Below are positions 37,875 to 51,200 of a stretch of DNA of 64,000 bases, one piece after another. Both the position numbers and the translations under genes were made by a program. Source of the stretch: Zhengitettix transpicula. Taxonomy: Eukaryota > Arthropoda > Insecta > Orthoptera > Tetrigidae. Each line of letters begins with the position of its first letter. Within the stretch, counting starts at the first letter, position 1. A model generated the notes under the pieces. The model did not search any database. It worked only from the letters and a program-made list of their open reading frames with translations, and was not told the DNA's origin. The stretch spans positions 72,216,139 to 72,280,138 of the forward strand of contig CM073595.1 in the NCBI GenBank assembly GCA_037074705.1, given 5' to 3'.

Positions 37875-38415
37875 ACATGCTTTAGGAGAAAATCAAGACG
37901 GAGATATTGGATGACAAGTTTTAATATTAGAATTGTTACAAAAATTATGGAATCACTGGAAAACAAGACATTCTGCACCGCAGCCTTTCTAGATATCAAA
38001 CCAGCTTAGTATGGCATTCAGATTTACTATACAAAATCAAATCAGTCTTCCCAAACCAAATTTATCTTCTATATCTACCTGAGTGGCAGAAACTTCCATG
38101 CCAGAATAAACAATTCATTCATGAACTATTGGAATATCTGTGCTGGACTTCCGCAAGGAAGCGTACTGGGTCCCCTCTTGTACCTAATATTCACCTCTGA
38201 CGCTCCAGCCACTGTCAACACGGAGATTCCCACCTTGGCCGACGATACCGCTATATTACCTATCAGCAATGCATATCTAGAGGCATCTGAAAATCTTCAA
38301 AATCATCTGGACCTCCTCGAGAACTGGTTAAGCAAGTGGAGAATTTCTGTAAATAACGACAAATCCACCCAAGTCACGTTTACCAACAACCGGGTTACGC
38401 CAGCAACCAGGTAGT
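37875..38415 (+). pseudogene. Decayed Jockey-like LINE reverse transcriptase fragment
   Basis: Three pieces of one reverse transcriptase domain follow each other in different frames. The first, near 37880-38000, reads FRRKS...RIVTKIMESLENKTFCTAAFLDI and is motif A with its upstream segment, ending in an in-frame TAG. The second, near 38000-38120, reads like LLYKIKSVFP then SGRNFHARINNSF. The third, 38121-38414, is open for 97 codons and carries motif B GLPQGSVLGPLLYLIF and a catalytic-box variant LADDTAI, then ENWLSKWRISVNNDKS. Frameshifts and stops show it is dead. It lies about 1 kb downstream of the intact LINE in the same orientation but has a balanced base composition, so it is a separate, older element. 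No tail or target duplication was found. Confidence 0.85.
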
Positions 38416-39661
38416 TAATAATAAATCTACATAATCGGTTTCGAAACTCTTACTCTATGAAACGTAAAGATTTATATTACTAATAATTAAATGATATGGA
38501 GCTTTGTATTTCATAAGCAAATAAAATTTTTCGTTCCTGAGGAACTACATATACTACAGAGAAAACTGTCTCATAAAACTGTAATTATATGACCACGTGT
38601 TTTATTTTCCTCTCATCATTTTTATTGTAATATTTTTATTTTGATAAATTTTTAGCCTTAAAAGTGTTCGGTCTTAAGACGTTAACAAATATTTTATCAA
38701 ATTCTTCCCTATCTTGAGAACAAACACTGTATTTGCTGATGCATGTACCCTTGTTGTTGAGTTTATTCCAACTCTTTAGGACCACCACCACGATATCACT
38801 TACTGTTGATAGAAAAACTGTTTACGTCACTACCGTTATGAACAGAGAACGGACAATGGTCACGCAAGTTGTATCCATATACATGACAGTTGCCTGACTA
38901 CAACAACCTGTAACACTGTGGAGAAAGGAAAAACAAACATTCTATCGCCACAGAACCAGTCTGCGGAGCCTGAGTAACCGTTACGTGTTTACTTGCATAT
39001 GTATGATGATTTCGTCGAGAAATTCAAATTACCTTCGCGACGGCAACAATTCCAATAACAGCATCCCGTTATCGCGTTAAATGTATAAGTGATGGGTTTG
39101 AGTCAACCGTCACTTGCACGCCGGTAAAATAAATTTAATGGCCACAACTTGCGCCTTCTGTGGTTCTAACAACACGTCACCTCGGATGAACAATATCGTA
39201 CAAGGTGGCAGTAATCTCGGATTGTCTTTTAAAATCGCTGTACATAAAGTATACATACAAGCACAACTGTAATAGTTATCCCCGTCTTGAGGCATAAATA
39301 ACAAAAAAGTCACCTCCCGTAAAATCCCTATCACTAAACAAGCCTATATTAAATAAAAATATTCAAAGTAATTATCTACCTCCAGATCTAGTTTCCCTAG
39401 TCTGTTACCTATATACATAAAAGTAAACTTTCGTTTGAAAAATTCCTTATAATCGAGAGATTTCAATACATCTTTACGCTGTAAGGATTATAGATTGACT
39501 GATATTTAATTTTGGTATTTATGTAATATTAGGTTTTTTATGTAATAAAACATATTGAATCAGTCTCAATAAAATAATTTACTAATAAGTTACAAATTTG
39601 TTTATTACTAGTCAATATAGGAAAATCTATTAATTGTCCACATTATCCAAAAACAGTTTAT
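38416..39661. other. Unannotated AT-rich DNA
   Basis: No gene, repeat or structured element recognised. Confidence 0.6.
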
Positions 39662-39994
39662 TCCTTATTTCTTCATCATGAAAAATTAAATAAATCAAAA
39701 GCTTTCGGTCAGCTACCATATTAATCTGGAAAACATTTACATGCAAGTGTAAATATCTACACTCATAATATTATACCTGTATTCCATCAGTACTGTATGT
39801 TACAATAGTCCATCCTAAACCACAGGCCTAGGTGATACAACTCCTGGCGAGGGTTTAAATCATAATTTACATACTTCAGACTAAAATGCAACTCCAAAAC
39901 TGTTATGGTGTTTATGAAACTTTTTCCAGATTAATATGCTCAGCTGACCGAAAGCTTCTGATTTATTTAATTTTTGATTATGAAGAAATAAGAA
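39662..39994. mobile_element. MITE/foldback element with about 70-bp inverted repeats
   Basis: Left arm 39662-39732 and right arm 39922-39994 are inverted copies with few differences. Shared blocks are AAAAATTAAATAAATCA, AAGCTTTCGGTCAGCT and CATATTAATCTGGAAAA. The loop of about 190 bp has no ORF. No clear target duplication was found, so the exact ends are uncertain. Confidence 0.78.
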
Positions 39995-40758
39995 ATATTT
40001 TTTTTCTATGATACTGTTGACTGTTTATTGGTTTTGGATGTTCCTAGATTGTCTACTACTATTTTATTACAATATGATATTCAAGATTTTTTTATTACTT
40101 TAATGAGCTTACCCAAATATGCAGTCATATTCATTTCTAATACAAAATTACAATTTTAATTTATTTTTTACCTTTGTCAAAGTGACAGTGACTTGAAGTC
40201 GAATAAGTCAACTTCAAGTATGACAATTCACAAACGTGAACAGCAGAACGTGAGGAAAACGATCCTTATTCTAATCTTAATAATTTGAAAGAATATTTTT
40301 TCCAGCCCGGGCAAAATAATTGTTAGTTTTGCACGTTATATGATCCAGAAACACGGTTTACCTTTTGTAGAATAAACAAACTGGTAAGTCCTGTTTAAAT
40401 AAAAAAAATTTCCTTTGTTCATTTTTTTATTAACCATAGGGGGAAGAATTGTCCACCTTGTTTTGCGGTACAGTCTACTTGTTTCTTTTATGGCGGTTTT
40501 ATCACTAATTGTTTTAGAATCACGATGCTTAACATTTCTACACATTTTATTCTTGTTTTTAACTGAAAATCAATCCAGTTTTTTTTGCGTTATACCAAAA
40601 TGAATTAACGATTCTATAATGATTGCACAGAAATTTCCAGCGTCGGATATAACCTGTCATCAATAACTTCAGTATTAAGGGCATCTATTGTCTCTTATTG
40701 TCACATCTGAAAGAAATATAAAGCCTTGAGTATATATCAATGGATGAATGTCTGCATA

Positions 40759-41171
40759 CTAGTTGGGTGTCTGGCGTTGCTCGGGATGTCATAATTAGAC
40801 TCGGCAACATCCATAACCCAGGATTCGACTCCATTCTCGGTTAATGTTGCGTTATTTTTATGTAACGCCCTTCCACCCCAATCTATAAAGGTGCTCCCTT
40901 CCTATACTGAAAGTGGTGGAAATTATACATAAACAGCATCGTGAGGAACACTATCAATCTCAATGACCCAGAAAAGAAATTGTCCGACGCAAATATCGGC
41001 CGTTTGAGCATGTCTTAAAATTTCCACCCCTGTCCTTGGGATGGAAGACGTGTCTTTTTTATTTCGTTCAAAAGGAACACGTGTACGAATTTGGTCAAAT
41101 TCGCTAGACGGGTGTTGACTTGTATGAGGGGCATACATACACACAAAGACTCCATTTTATATATTACATGA
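40759..41171 (-). mobile_element. Small non-autonomous Helitron, full length (copy E)
   Basis: Read on the minus strand it begins A|TCATGTAATATATAAAAT at 41171. It runs through the family's conserved blocks (ACTTGT..., ACACGTGTTCCTTTTGAAC, CGGCCGATATTTG, GTTACATAAAAATAACGC, GGATGTTGCCGAGT) and ends ACACCCAACTAG|T at 40759. Insertion between A and T, the 5' TC, the 3' CTAG and a GC-rich segment just before it are the Helitron hallmarks. It is about 413 bp long with no protein coding capacity, so it depends on Rep/helicase from elsewhere. The termini agree with the independent copy at 59455-59875. Confidence 0.8.
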
Positions 41172-42642
41172 TTAATTAGATTCGATTATAGGAATGTTTC
41201 AAATAATTGCCATTAGGTTATGAATGATAATTTTAGCCAAATTTTAATAAATCGTGAAACCAAATATAAGTGATTAACTTCAGTCATAGGTGCACAAACG
41301 AATGTTTCTTTGCGTTTTTCTAAATTTATATGCCAGTTTTCCGAGCTGTTTGAGTGTATAGCATTAGCATCACTAAGCATAACCGGGAGCTCATTGAAAT
41401 TTATCTCGGCATCTGGATTGTTAGTATAAAATAAAAGGTACGTTTCCTTATAAATTAATATATAACTGATCTGGTTGTTTTTTTCTGTGGAAACTGTCTG
41501 TGTGTTTTGCCTCGCCGCCTGAATTCCGAATTCGGATCTGGCGTGATTAGAGAACCAGTTGGCTGCAATTATTTACTTCTTGCATTGTGCTTTCGCTTTT
41601 GCGGTACAGTCTACGTAATGTTTTTGCAGGCGATTTTGTCACCAATTCCTACCTGTCTAGCACAGTTAAGTATATATATTTTTTACCGGAATCACGCAAC
41701 TACTCATTTCCACACCTTTTATTCAATTACTGGCACCACCTCAGGTTTTTAACTACTCATCAGTCCGGTTTTCTGCGATACTTTATTCTCCTGTAACGTA
41801 AGCCACACTTCGTCGGCTAGTTTTTCTGCGGCCTCTTATTTGTTACTTTAATTCTGGAAAATTAGAATTTAAATTGTAAATGACTATAGTTTTTTCGGTT
41901 TATTACCCCTTAATTTATCAGATTTAGGCAATTTATTGTAGTGTACACAAGCGGAATGAATTAATTGAGGGTTATTTTTCTTAATTATCTATGTATTTTA
42001 ATTTATTTTTTGAAAGAGCAATTGATATTCTCTGTTTGAGTCTGGCGAGAGTCAATGCTCGCATACCAGATACTCGCTGATACGAAAACAACCCCGGCGT
42101 TGCATTATTTTGTGGAGACTTATATATAGTGAGTGTCTGGCTAGGTTAAGATTCGGTCACAATATTTTAGCACGTTCGCAATCGACCAAATTGGCACCAG
42201 CGTAGTCGTGTCTTCCCACGGTCCTAAATTTTGCTATTTCCACCGAGTAGGGGGCGTGGTTAATTGAGTTATTAAGATTTGTGAAGTCACAAATCTAATT
42301 CCTATTGGATAAAAACAGTACTATTCCAGATCCTATGCGGGGAAATTTAAAAAACGGAGGTTTGAAGGGCAAGCAGGAGTTAGTTGATTTTTAGTTTAGG
42401 GAGAAGGAATGTTTGTAGAAATTATGAAGAAGTTGATTCTATGATGTTATAAGTTACTTCTTGGAAGTTATAAGTTAGTCTGTTTGTGTTGTTATAAGTT
42501 ACTTTTGGAGAAGGTATGAAGAAGTTGGTGAGGAAGTTGAAGTTTGAACAAATATGTAACTGAAATACAGGCATTTGTTTTTCTCAACTGTATTATGCGG
42601 GTGAGTCGCTCTAGGCTCTTTTGTTTTTAATTTTCTTAGCAC
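41172..42642. other. Region upstream of the 42.64 kb hammerhead-like core
   Basis: No gene. CTTATATATAGTGAG near 42119-42133 could be a TATA element. The tract 42360-42540 contains repeats of TTATAAGTTA and GAAGAAGTTG. Confidence 0.45.
42275..42296. repeat. Perfect 10-bp hairpin
   Basis: AGATTTGTGA, loop AG, TCACAAATCT. It lies between the TATA stretch near 42121 and the hammerhead-like core at 42643. Confidence 0.7.
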
Positions 42643-42671
42643 CTGAAGAAAGGAACAAGGTTTCCAGAAAC
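42643..42671 (+). ncRNA. Hammerhead-like core
   Basis: CTGAAGA at 42643-42649, a GGAA/TTCC stem with a 6-base loop, then GAAAC at 42667-42671 followed by GTTGCTGG. The downstream TTATTTATATCATCA is similar to sequence after the 27.5 and 53.7 kb motifs, suggesting one repeat family. Upstream (42108-42640) lie a TATATATA stretch and a perfect hairpin. Confidence 0.52.
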
Positions 42672-45600
42672 GTTGCTGGTTATTTATATCATCACTTCTT
42701 TTGTCTGTATTTGAGTATTTTTCTCATTTTTAATTTTCAAAACGGACCCAATTTTTCATTTTTAATTTCTTGTATAAGACTCGTGACACATTTAAGAATT
42801 TAAATCTAACAAAACAATAGAATTCAATAGTTTATCGTCCGAACACCAAAATATATGTATAATGTGGAATTTGAATGTATTTGGACTCCATTTTCTCCCG
42901 TCCATATCACCAAAATTGTTGAAAACTTTTCTTGATTTTTAACATGCTTTCACTATCACTTCAGGGGAGCTTAATCAAGTTTCTTGATTTGATTTGAGTC
43001 AGCAGACTATATTTTGTAAACCACTGCTTTAGGATTAAAGAGAATAGCAGTCGTTTGCTCAACAAAATTACTAAAAAATTACTATTACAGGATGCATTTT
43101 CTTGAAATGTTTCAAGATTTTTGGCGTCGTTGTAAGTACGGAATTGAACATTTTTTAGTAATTAAAGTGATAGGTACGTATCAATATTTGTTCAAATAAG
43201 AAATTTTTGCGGTGATAGTATATGTTTGTTGTCCATTGATTTTAAAATTAACGCGTGGAATTTCATTTAATGCGGCATACTTTAAAAATAACGGCCAGAC
43301 GATAATGAGTATTTTTTTTAAAAAAAATGAATTGGTTGCTTGGTTCATTGTATTTCGTTCGATTTCTGTCATATTTTGTTTTTCATCTGTCACTAACGGT
43401 TTTACCGTTTCGTAAAGAAATGATTTATTAAAACAATGATCTGTTTGATACGTTGAGTAGATCAGTAACTGGAAAACGTTGATTGTCTTTTAAAATATGT
43501 TAACATATAGGTTACCGAGGTAAATGGATCATTTTAAGGAGCACGCGTTCCTGGAAGTCTGACTAGAAAGTTAAGTTTTGTAGGTCGGAGTTTTATTTCA
43601 ATCCCGTCCTTTTTTTGCCGTAGTCAACGAATTGTCTGCAAATGATGTGGAATAAAACAAAGTGACTAAGGTTGGGAGCGTAGCTTACGACTAGGAAGCA
43701 TGCTAATTGCCCGAGTCGCCTCTAATAGAAGCCAACAAGTTGGTTATCGGGGGCAAACTTGTTTCGAATTAAGATTCCATCCTGGAGGCGTGTCCAGTCC
43801 TTACCGTACTAAAGTGTGTCGCCGACGCCGACTTCTCTTCTCTTTCAGAACTCAGCCTAATGTATCGAGTTCCGTGATTAATGTGCGTAATAGTCGCTCT
43901 AAACATGACAGACCACTCTGGAATTTTCTATTGTGTTAACCGATAAGCTTCCGTGCGCACGGCCACCCCTCGTTTCCATTTATACGTGGGACCTTCCTTC
44001 TTGCCTAATTTGCCGTCGAGTTTTAGGGGACTGAAATGCAGTTTGTTTCGCTATGAACACAGCGGAAGAAACTGATTTTCTGGAGCAGGGACCCCGTATT
44101 AAAGCGCGGTAATGCCAACCAATCAGAATATAGCATAGCCTTTTATAGATCGCCTGTCTCTAATTACTCAGTTGTGATTTAATATTACTGGCCTTTTATA
44201 CTACGAACCAATAAAAAATCAGGTTCTCTTTATAAATAAGAATCTGATCAATTCATAATTAGAAAGGAAAAATCCTTAACCTAGGTACTTAAAAAATGGG
44301 CGAGACCGGATTCCTTCCCGTCATATTGGTAAGGCCTCCATAACATTAGCACCAACAATCACAAAAAATTAATAATATTCCCAAAATCCTATTCAATTAA
44401 TCAAAGTGTTCAGTTATTACTATTCTGAAATCAACGTTTTCCGGATCGGTTCTCAATTTTTACTAAATACATAGTTTATTCCAAAAACGGTCAACGGTTT
44501 ATAATTTAGTTGATAAAATTCCTCAAAAATAATTTAAATTTAACTTTAATATCGTTAATGGCGACTTTTTGTTTTAGTGAGGTTTTATCAACATATATAT
44601 TAAATCTAGACTTAATTAAATCATTTTGTGAATTATCAACCAGAACAAAAATTTAAAATATATTTATCATTCTTCCATTTTTAAAGAGCACACAATTTAA
44701 ACTATCATAATTATATTAAACGTTTATTTATTTATTTACGTACCTTATACAAGGTCATTATTAAAAGGTGATTTATTTTAATGTTAATGAATTATTCTCC
44801 AACAATTAATATAAATGTACAATTTCTCACTGTTTTACTGGTTTTCAACATCGTTTTCATATTTTTGTTTGCGTCATTTTTTCAAGTTTTCTGGCTCAAA
44901 TTTTGGCGTATTTTTCTTAATTTGAAACGTCTAATAATGATAATCATCATATAAGGTAGCATACATGGAAATATCTTTTTCTAAACTGACGTTAATTAAA
45001 TTATATATATATAATTAATAAATAAAACATGGCTTGAAAAACAAATTATATGAAAAACATTCCATTTGATTTGGGAAGGTATCGGGACGTTTCCAGTTGT
45101 TTACCTCTGAACAGCCCTGGGAAGGAATCGGGCGATCATTACGACACGCAGGTAGTTCTGGGAAGGACAATGCCCATAAAATTTGTTAAAATGCCCTCAA
45201 ATTCCTTGCCGTGTTAACTCACTATGTCTGATAAAGTGAATTACAAATATCAATTGATATGGTAATTAACTGTTTCATATTTATCAAAACTGGCTCTAAT
45301 AACTCGTTTAAAAGAACTTCGTGCTAACATCAAATTTTCTGATGAGACTTGGCACATCAAAACATATTGATATATAGGGTAGTAGAATTATGGACATTGA
45401 ACGCAAGTATCATGCTAAGCTAGTTTCCGAAATAATACAATAATAACTCCATCAATACTCGGAGTGATACAAACACTTTGACCAGTATATATGATACTAT
45501 TTTATTTTTCTGAGTTCTTTGATAATTTTAAAAGTTACCAACATACTTTTTAGAACACTTGAAAAGGTTTGAAATCAGATGAAACGTCATGTTTCTATGT

Positions 45601-47006
45601 TTTTATAATTTTTTTTTATGATCTGTCTGCATCTGACTATATTCTCAATAATTTAATTAATTACTAAGCAGACATAAAAATATTCATAGTTGAGCATTTG
45701 GCATAAATTCCCTAATATCTATTACTTGAATTTAGTTGTGACCCATATATATTTTTTACATCCACGGAATTGTTCATTAAAATATTTTCTGAATAAAGTG
45801 CAATTTTTTCAATATTCTTTCACTTTCTCGAGTCTCTGTTTTTAATCGCAATTTTTCTTTCCACTATTGTTCTGTTGAACCTACACGGTATTCACATCTG
45901 AGATTCATGAAGTTCTTTCTGTCCCGAGAGGATTTGCCCGCTCCGCGGACGAATCAGAGCAAATTTGGTCACGACACCGTGGCGTGGGGGGGGGGGGGTT
46001 AGATATGCCTTTCCAGAGACCTGGGGGATGTGTTCCTCAGGGATGCACAAGACTTCCAATCCTATTCTGTTACGCGGTAATTGGATCTAGGAGACGTGTT
46101 TTCAGTGTGTGTGTGTGGGGGGGAGGGGGCAGTAATTATCACACAATTTTTGTCTTAATTCCGCGATTATCTAATGAACGAATTCGGAATGGATAAATCT
46201 ATCAAATTCAAAAAATATTGCGCCTTAGTGGGGATTAACGATTAATATTTACCTTCTTTGCATTATCTATTTATTTTTGTTACGAAGGTAATCTCATTAT
46301 TTCTTGAGTATGGAATTGACGTGGTGGTAGCTGGAACTCAAAACACGCTGACATCATTTGCTTGACGATGACAATATTTTAAAATGAGTGAAAACGCTTG
46401 AACGAAAGATACATGATGATTTTCATTGTCCGTTGTCCTATTATCTAACAAAGCAACGAGAAGAAGCCTTGGGATCTGGAGGAAACAGTTTATCTGAAGC
46501 AATCTTGCATGACAACCGGCTACGAAATATTGTGAATTTTTTCTTATATACTTTTACATCTGTGTTAATAAAATAAAACTTTAATCTGTAGATTGATTAG
46601 GATCGAGAGCGTCGAGTTTATCTTCACGCTTCATTCGTAAGGAGATCCAAAATGGTGCGTTCAGTAGGGTACGCTCACTTTGCTCGATTTTCACAAGAAA
46701 ACAGTTGAACGGATTTCAACGAAATTGTTTTTCGTTGTTATATAGAGGCGTAGAAAGGTTCTTAACGTTGTGGAAGTGCCCACGGTCCACCTGGAGACAA
46801 AATGGCGGCGGTTAAGAAACCTTGTATGATTTACTGATTTCAATGATACTTTTTCCGTTGTTATTCATAGCCACGAGTAATTATTAGCTACTTAAAACTT
46901 TCAACAATCTGCAGACAAAACAATGATTTTGTTCGTTATTCACATGAAAACGGTCTGTCTGAATTCTACGAAACATTTTACCCTTGTGCATGCTGTTGCA
47001 AACAGA
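42672..47006. other. Mostly AT-rich noncoding DNA
   Basis: A GC-richer block lies at 43680-44170. A weak hammerhead-like motif at 45559-45585 reads CTTGAAAAG, a paired GTTTG/CAGAT segment, then GAAAC. No gene. Confidence 0.45.
45986..46130. repeat. G-rich cluster: G13 run and GT/G-rich tract
   Basis: G13 at 45986-45998, then (GT)n followed by GGGGGGGAGGGGG at 46105-46129. Two long G runs within 150 bp could form a quadruplex; no gene nearby. Confidence 0.9.
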
Positions 47007-47088
47007 TTTTGGATCGTTAGCCGTTCTTGTCTCAATTTCGACAAATTTTGTTTATCGAAATTGAGACTAGACTGAGAACGATCCAAAA
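47007..47088. repeat. Long imperfect hairpin
   Basis: TTTTGGATCGTT (47007-47018) pairs with AACGATCCAAAA (47077-47088). GTCTCAATTTCGA (47029-47041) pairs with TCGAAATTGAGAC (47055-47067). Between them are an internal loop of about 10 bases per side and a 13-base terminal loop: 25 perfect pairs in an 82-base hairpin. It could be a small foldback repeat or a structured RNA. Confidence 0.7.
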
Positions 47089-47889
47089 CCTTACCTGAAC
47101 AGATTGAACCAGGACTTTGTTTTCTTATCGAAAAAAACGATTGAAAATTTTTCCCCCGAAATGTTGAATAACGTTTACGATTTGACGGGTAACCAGCCAT
47201 TTGTTTTAATCCGTGATCATTTCTTGATGTTCCACGTGTTTGTTGGAAGGCTGCTTCAACCCCCGCTTTGTGGTCTTTCAGGATACAACCCTCTTTCCGC
47301 TTTTGGTCCAGTGAATTTTTTACTTTGCAATTTGACTGATGAGGACCGTGGCAATAAATCGCTCCAATTTGCGGACCGCGGCTCGATCATGATGTCTCGG
47401 CCGCTGAAATAGCATTCAAAATTATTCAAAGGGAGAACTGGTTTTATTTGTTATTGTAATGACGCCGATGCTATCGGACAGTGACGCGCTGAGTGAGCGC
47501 TGCCAGACGTCTTGCTCACAGAGACATCACCGTCATATTCCACGGACGGCGACCCGCATTAATCACGTTGCCTGCAGCGATCTGCAATGCTTCTACGCGT
47601 TATTTACGTGTGGCCCTCAGTCAGTGGGAAAGTGAGTAAATACGTTTCTGCATACGTATATATCTCGTAAATTATCCACCCAATTTATTTTTTCTCGACT
47701 TGACAAGCAGCGTAATACTACATAAACAGAAAACGTTGGCTGCTTTGTCAGTTGAGAATTTATTGTTTAAGGTTCAGCTGACATCATGGGCGTACTTGTG
47801 GAACGTTGGAAAAAATAAAAAACCGTTAATACTGCAGAGAATGCAATCTTACATCTCAGTAGTCTCTATCGTACGATTTAATTTAATTA
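47089..47889. other. Noncoding; GC-richer block 47200-47640
   Basis: CpG-containing stretch with no recognised coding domain. A 102-codon frame at 47104-47412 has no family resemblance. Candidate regulatory DNA only. Confidence 0.4.
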
Positions 47890-48273
47890 TCTCATAAATG
47901 AAATTGACTATTTGTTTGTACGTGTGTATGTATGATCCGCAAAGAAATCTACACCCGTGGAGCAAATTTGACCAAATTCCGAACACGTGTTCGCTTTGAA
48001 CCGAAAACACCGAAGACTCCGTGGTTGTGGGGGTGGACACGCTAAAACGGCCGATATTGGGGTGGGATAAATATTTTTCTGGGTCAATGAGATTGAAGGT
48101 GTTTCTCTGCATGTTTTTGTTTATATAATTTCAACCCCTTTCGGCATGGGAGGTGAGCATCCTTCGGGGTGGGGGTGGAAGGGAGTTACTCAAAAAATAA
48201 TGCGTAAACAACTGAGATTGGAGTCAAGTGCGGCGTTATGGATGTCGTGGAATTTAATTATGACAACACGGGC
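47890..48273 (+). mobile_element. Small non-autonomous Helitron, 3'-damaged (copy D)
   Basis: Begins A|TCTCATAAATGAAAT and carries the family body: AAATCTACACCCGTGGAGCA, ACGGCCGATATTGGGGT, TTTCTGGGTCAATGAGATTG and a TTGGAGTCAAG block. Homology stops in ACAACACGGG, so the terminal hairpin and CTAG are lost. Confidence 0.75.
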
Positions 48274-51200
48274 TTCGTTTATAATATAATTTCATTCCGA
48301 AATACTTAGTACCGTATTACAGACTGTTTTGCACACACTGACTGCGGTCAACAATTAAATTATTTTCTTGTAGGAAAATGATTTGAAATTGAACCGCAAG
48401 CAGGTGAAGAGGGACTTTCGTAACTACTACGCAAGCAATGATTCAGAGATAGGGCCTTTAACGGCTGAAATGAGATAATGCAAGCGTATAAAGACTGAGA
48501 AAAATGTGAATTTACTATTTCTGGATTTTCGCCAAGCCCGCACATTTTACTCTTTTCTTTCCATCAAGATTCTGTGACATTTAATAAGATATAAATTCCA
48601 AAAACGTTTCACCTGTTCAACAAATTCAATAGTTTAATTATTATTATAACAAAATTATTCGCATCGTATAATAGTAAAGATTTTAAAAAAATAGCAATAA
48701 TGCCAAATTCGCGTATCACGTTCCTTGCTCCAAAGAGTATACACATCGCAAATATTAAATCCGCGGCGCGAAATTACTAACAACGAACTTTTACTTCATA
48801 CTTACATAACTAAATAGTGATGGTCATGACACGTCAGTATTGAATATCGATACTCTGGAAGATAGTTTTGGATGACTCAGCTGTGATTGAAACAACGTCC
48901 TTTCAATGCTCACATGGGCACAGTTTTTATGAGCGTCGTCGTTTGTCTAGCTGTTATTGTTTTTCAAGTCCCCGGAGTATGCAGGTGACAGATTCCTTGT
49001 TCCAGCCCGCAGCGGGACTTTTAATGAGTCTCATGCCTTTATGTCGTGGTCAATGCCCATGCCCAGGCACTGTCATTGGCATTCTAACAATTTGTATTAA
49101 TTAGCTTCTCGAATGTGTGTTTTGCGCTCCTCGTTTGGAGTCTTAGGCAGCTGTGTAATTCTGTAGGGGAATTATTGCAGTCGCGTGAAATTTCTTCCGA
49201 TTAATAAAAAATAATTTAGAGAAACAGGAATTTCACGAATGTATGTGGCGATTTATGAACCTTCCTTGATTCCTACTCAAATAACCAACTTCGAGGAGTC
49301 TGAAGATAATTGACGACCTCTTAAGACAACGTCAAACTATTTCATTTGCAATAACACGTAAATAAATGACAGTCACTGACTGTGTTGACATTCACGTAAA
49401 AATATACAAAGAGGTTATAAACAAAATGGTAAGTAATTTTAAAATATTAAAATGATCCAACCATATTGTTCGTCCATTAATGTTATTTAAAATAATGACA
49501 GATGGTACTGACTACATAAAAGTCATTATAATTTTTTAACAATTTCTAAAATTCCTCCTAGTTTGAAAATTTATCCTTAATAATTTCGCAAGATGCACGC
49601 CTGGTTGACCAGATTTTGTTGTTCATTCTCGGGGTTTGTTTAATAGTGATTAACGATGAAGGCAACCGGATTTACGATTTACTTCAGCAGTTGGAAGGAA
49701 GAAGGTAACACGAAATGAAACTAAATGAGATTTGACAAGTAATGTACGAGTAATGGAGAGTTTAAATGCGGTAACGAACATAAAGAAATATTAATTTTGT
49801 CTGGATAAACTTGTATAAAAGATTCCAATTGCTTTAACGCCGATGTGCATCTAAATCATTGTAACTGTTAGTTGCCTGTTGCCTCGAAGGACAATCGTTA
49901 ATTCTGGAACCCGCGATGAGAAAATTCTTGTGAAAAGTACTCTGTTTTCTCTTAATAAAAAAGGTGGAAAACTTTTCGAAAATAATTATCACATCTAAAG
50001 ATGGTAATGGAATATTCCTCAATAACATGAATGGTTTTTTGTCAAAATATTTATAAATTAACAACTTATTGAAGAACTATAAACAATTTTAAGAAATATT
50101 ATTACACTGCAGTCATTTTTTTGTTATTATCGGAAAGAGATTCATGTCTTAAATAACAGTTTTAAAATATTTTGTTTCGATAGTATATGATGTGTTATAT
50201 TTGAGGCATTATGATCAATACATTTGAAAGTATTATATATAAATATGAATTTGCACTACAGAAATATTTTACGAACAATTTTGAACCCGCGTTAAATATT
50301 ACACTGAATAATGTATATGAAATAAAAAGAATTGTTAAAAAAACATGGATTGTGGACGAAATCAAGATTTAATATGGTATAATTTGTCTGTTAATAGATA
50401 AATTAATGGCCAGTATAGAACAACTGTCTGTATGTAGTCATTAATTTCTCTTAAAAAACCAAGACAATCAAGATCACTTTTCAAATACTCGTGGACATTA
50501 GAGAATGTGATCTGAAATAAACACATGGATTTTTCTGTAGTGATAAAGTAAATTCAGTCATTTAACTATATAAAAATGAAAGTAACATAAAAACAGTCAA
50601 GCTATTTTTTTTTATCTTCTGAATGTATTAGCCTGCTTTCGAATTGCAGTAAATATAATTGAAAAATATTGAAAGGAATGAATAAATTGTTTTTAAATAG
50701 TCTCCTTTAAAATGAGACCAAAAACAACGATTTCGATTAAGTAATACTATTAAGAAGCAGAGAAATTGAATTTGGTCTCTGTTATTAGCCTTTTGAATGT
50801 CGTCGTTCAATAAGTTCACGCCCTCTCCGATAGATAAAGTGTCGGCACTGCAGACGTTTGGTTACTAGTCCGCAGATATATACTCTTGAATTTATTTTAA
50901 TCGCAATTAGAATATTACTATACAATTCTATAAGCTGGGTAGTTCTGCTTTGACGTGATGAGGTCTTCCCCAGAGGAAAGTCCTTAAATCACTTGGCCAT
51001 TATCGTCTAAGCCGTCTTGCATTTTGTATTTCCAGAAGAGAATTCAGGAGTGTGTAAGTGTGGTTTTCTATAGTTTTCAAATGGGAGCCGATTTGACCTT
51101 GGTCTTCATTGCGCCGTCGAATCAAATTCGTGCGACGTTGTCACTTATTATCATTATTACCCACGCTGTCGCAATAAGGGGTTGTTGTCATTCGTTATTG

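Noticed and set aside
46640..46960. Two similar GAAAAC..GA-TTC-ACGAAA segments as a tandem repeat
   Set aside because: Similarity is short and AT-rich; not enough to define a repeat by eye.
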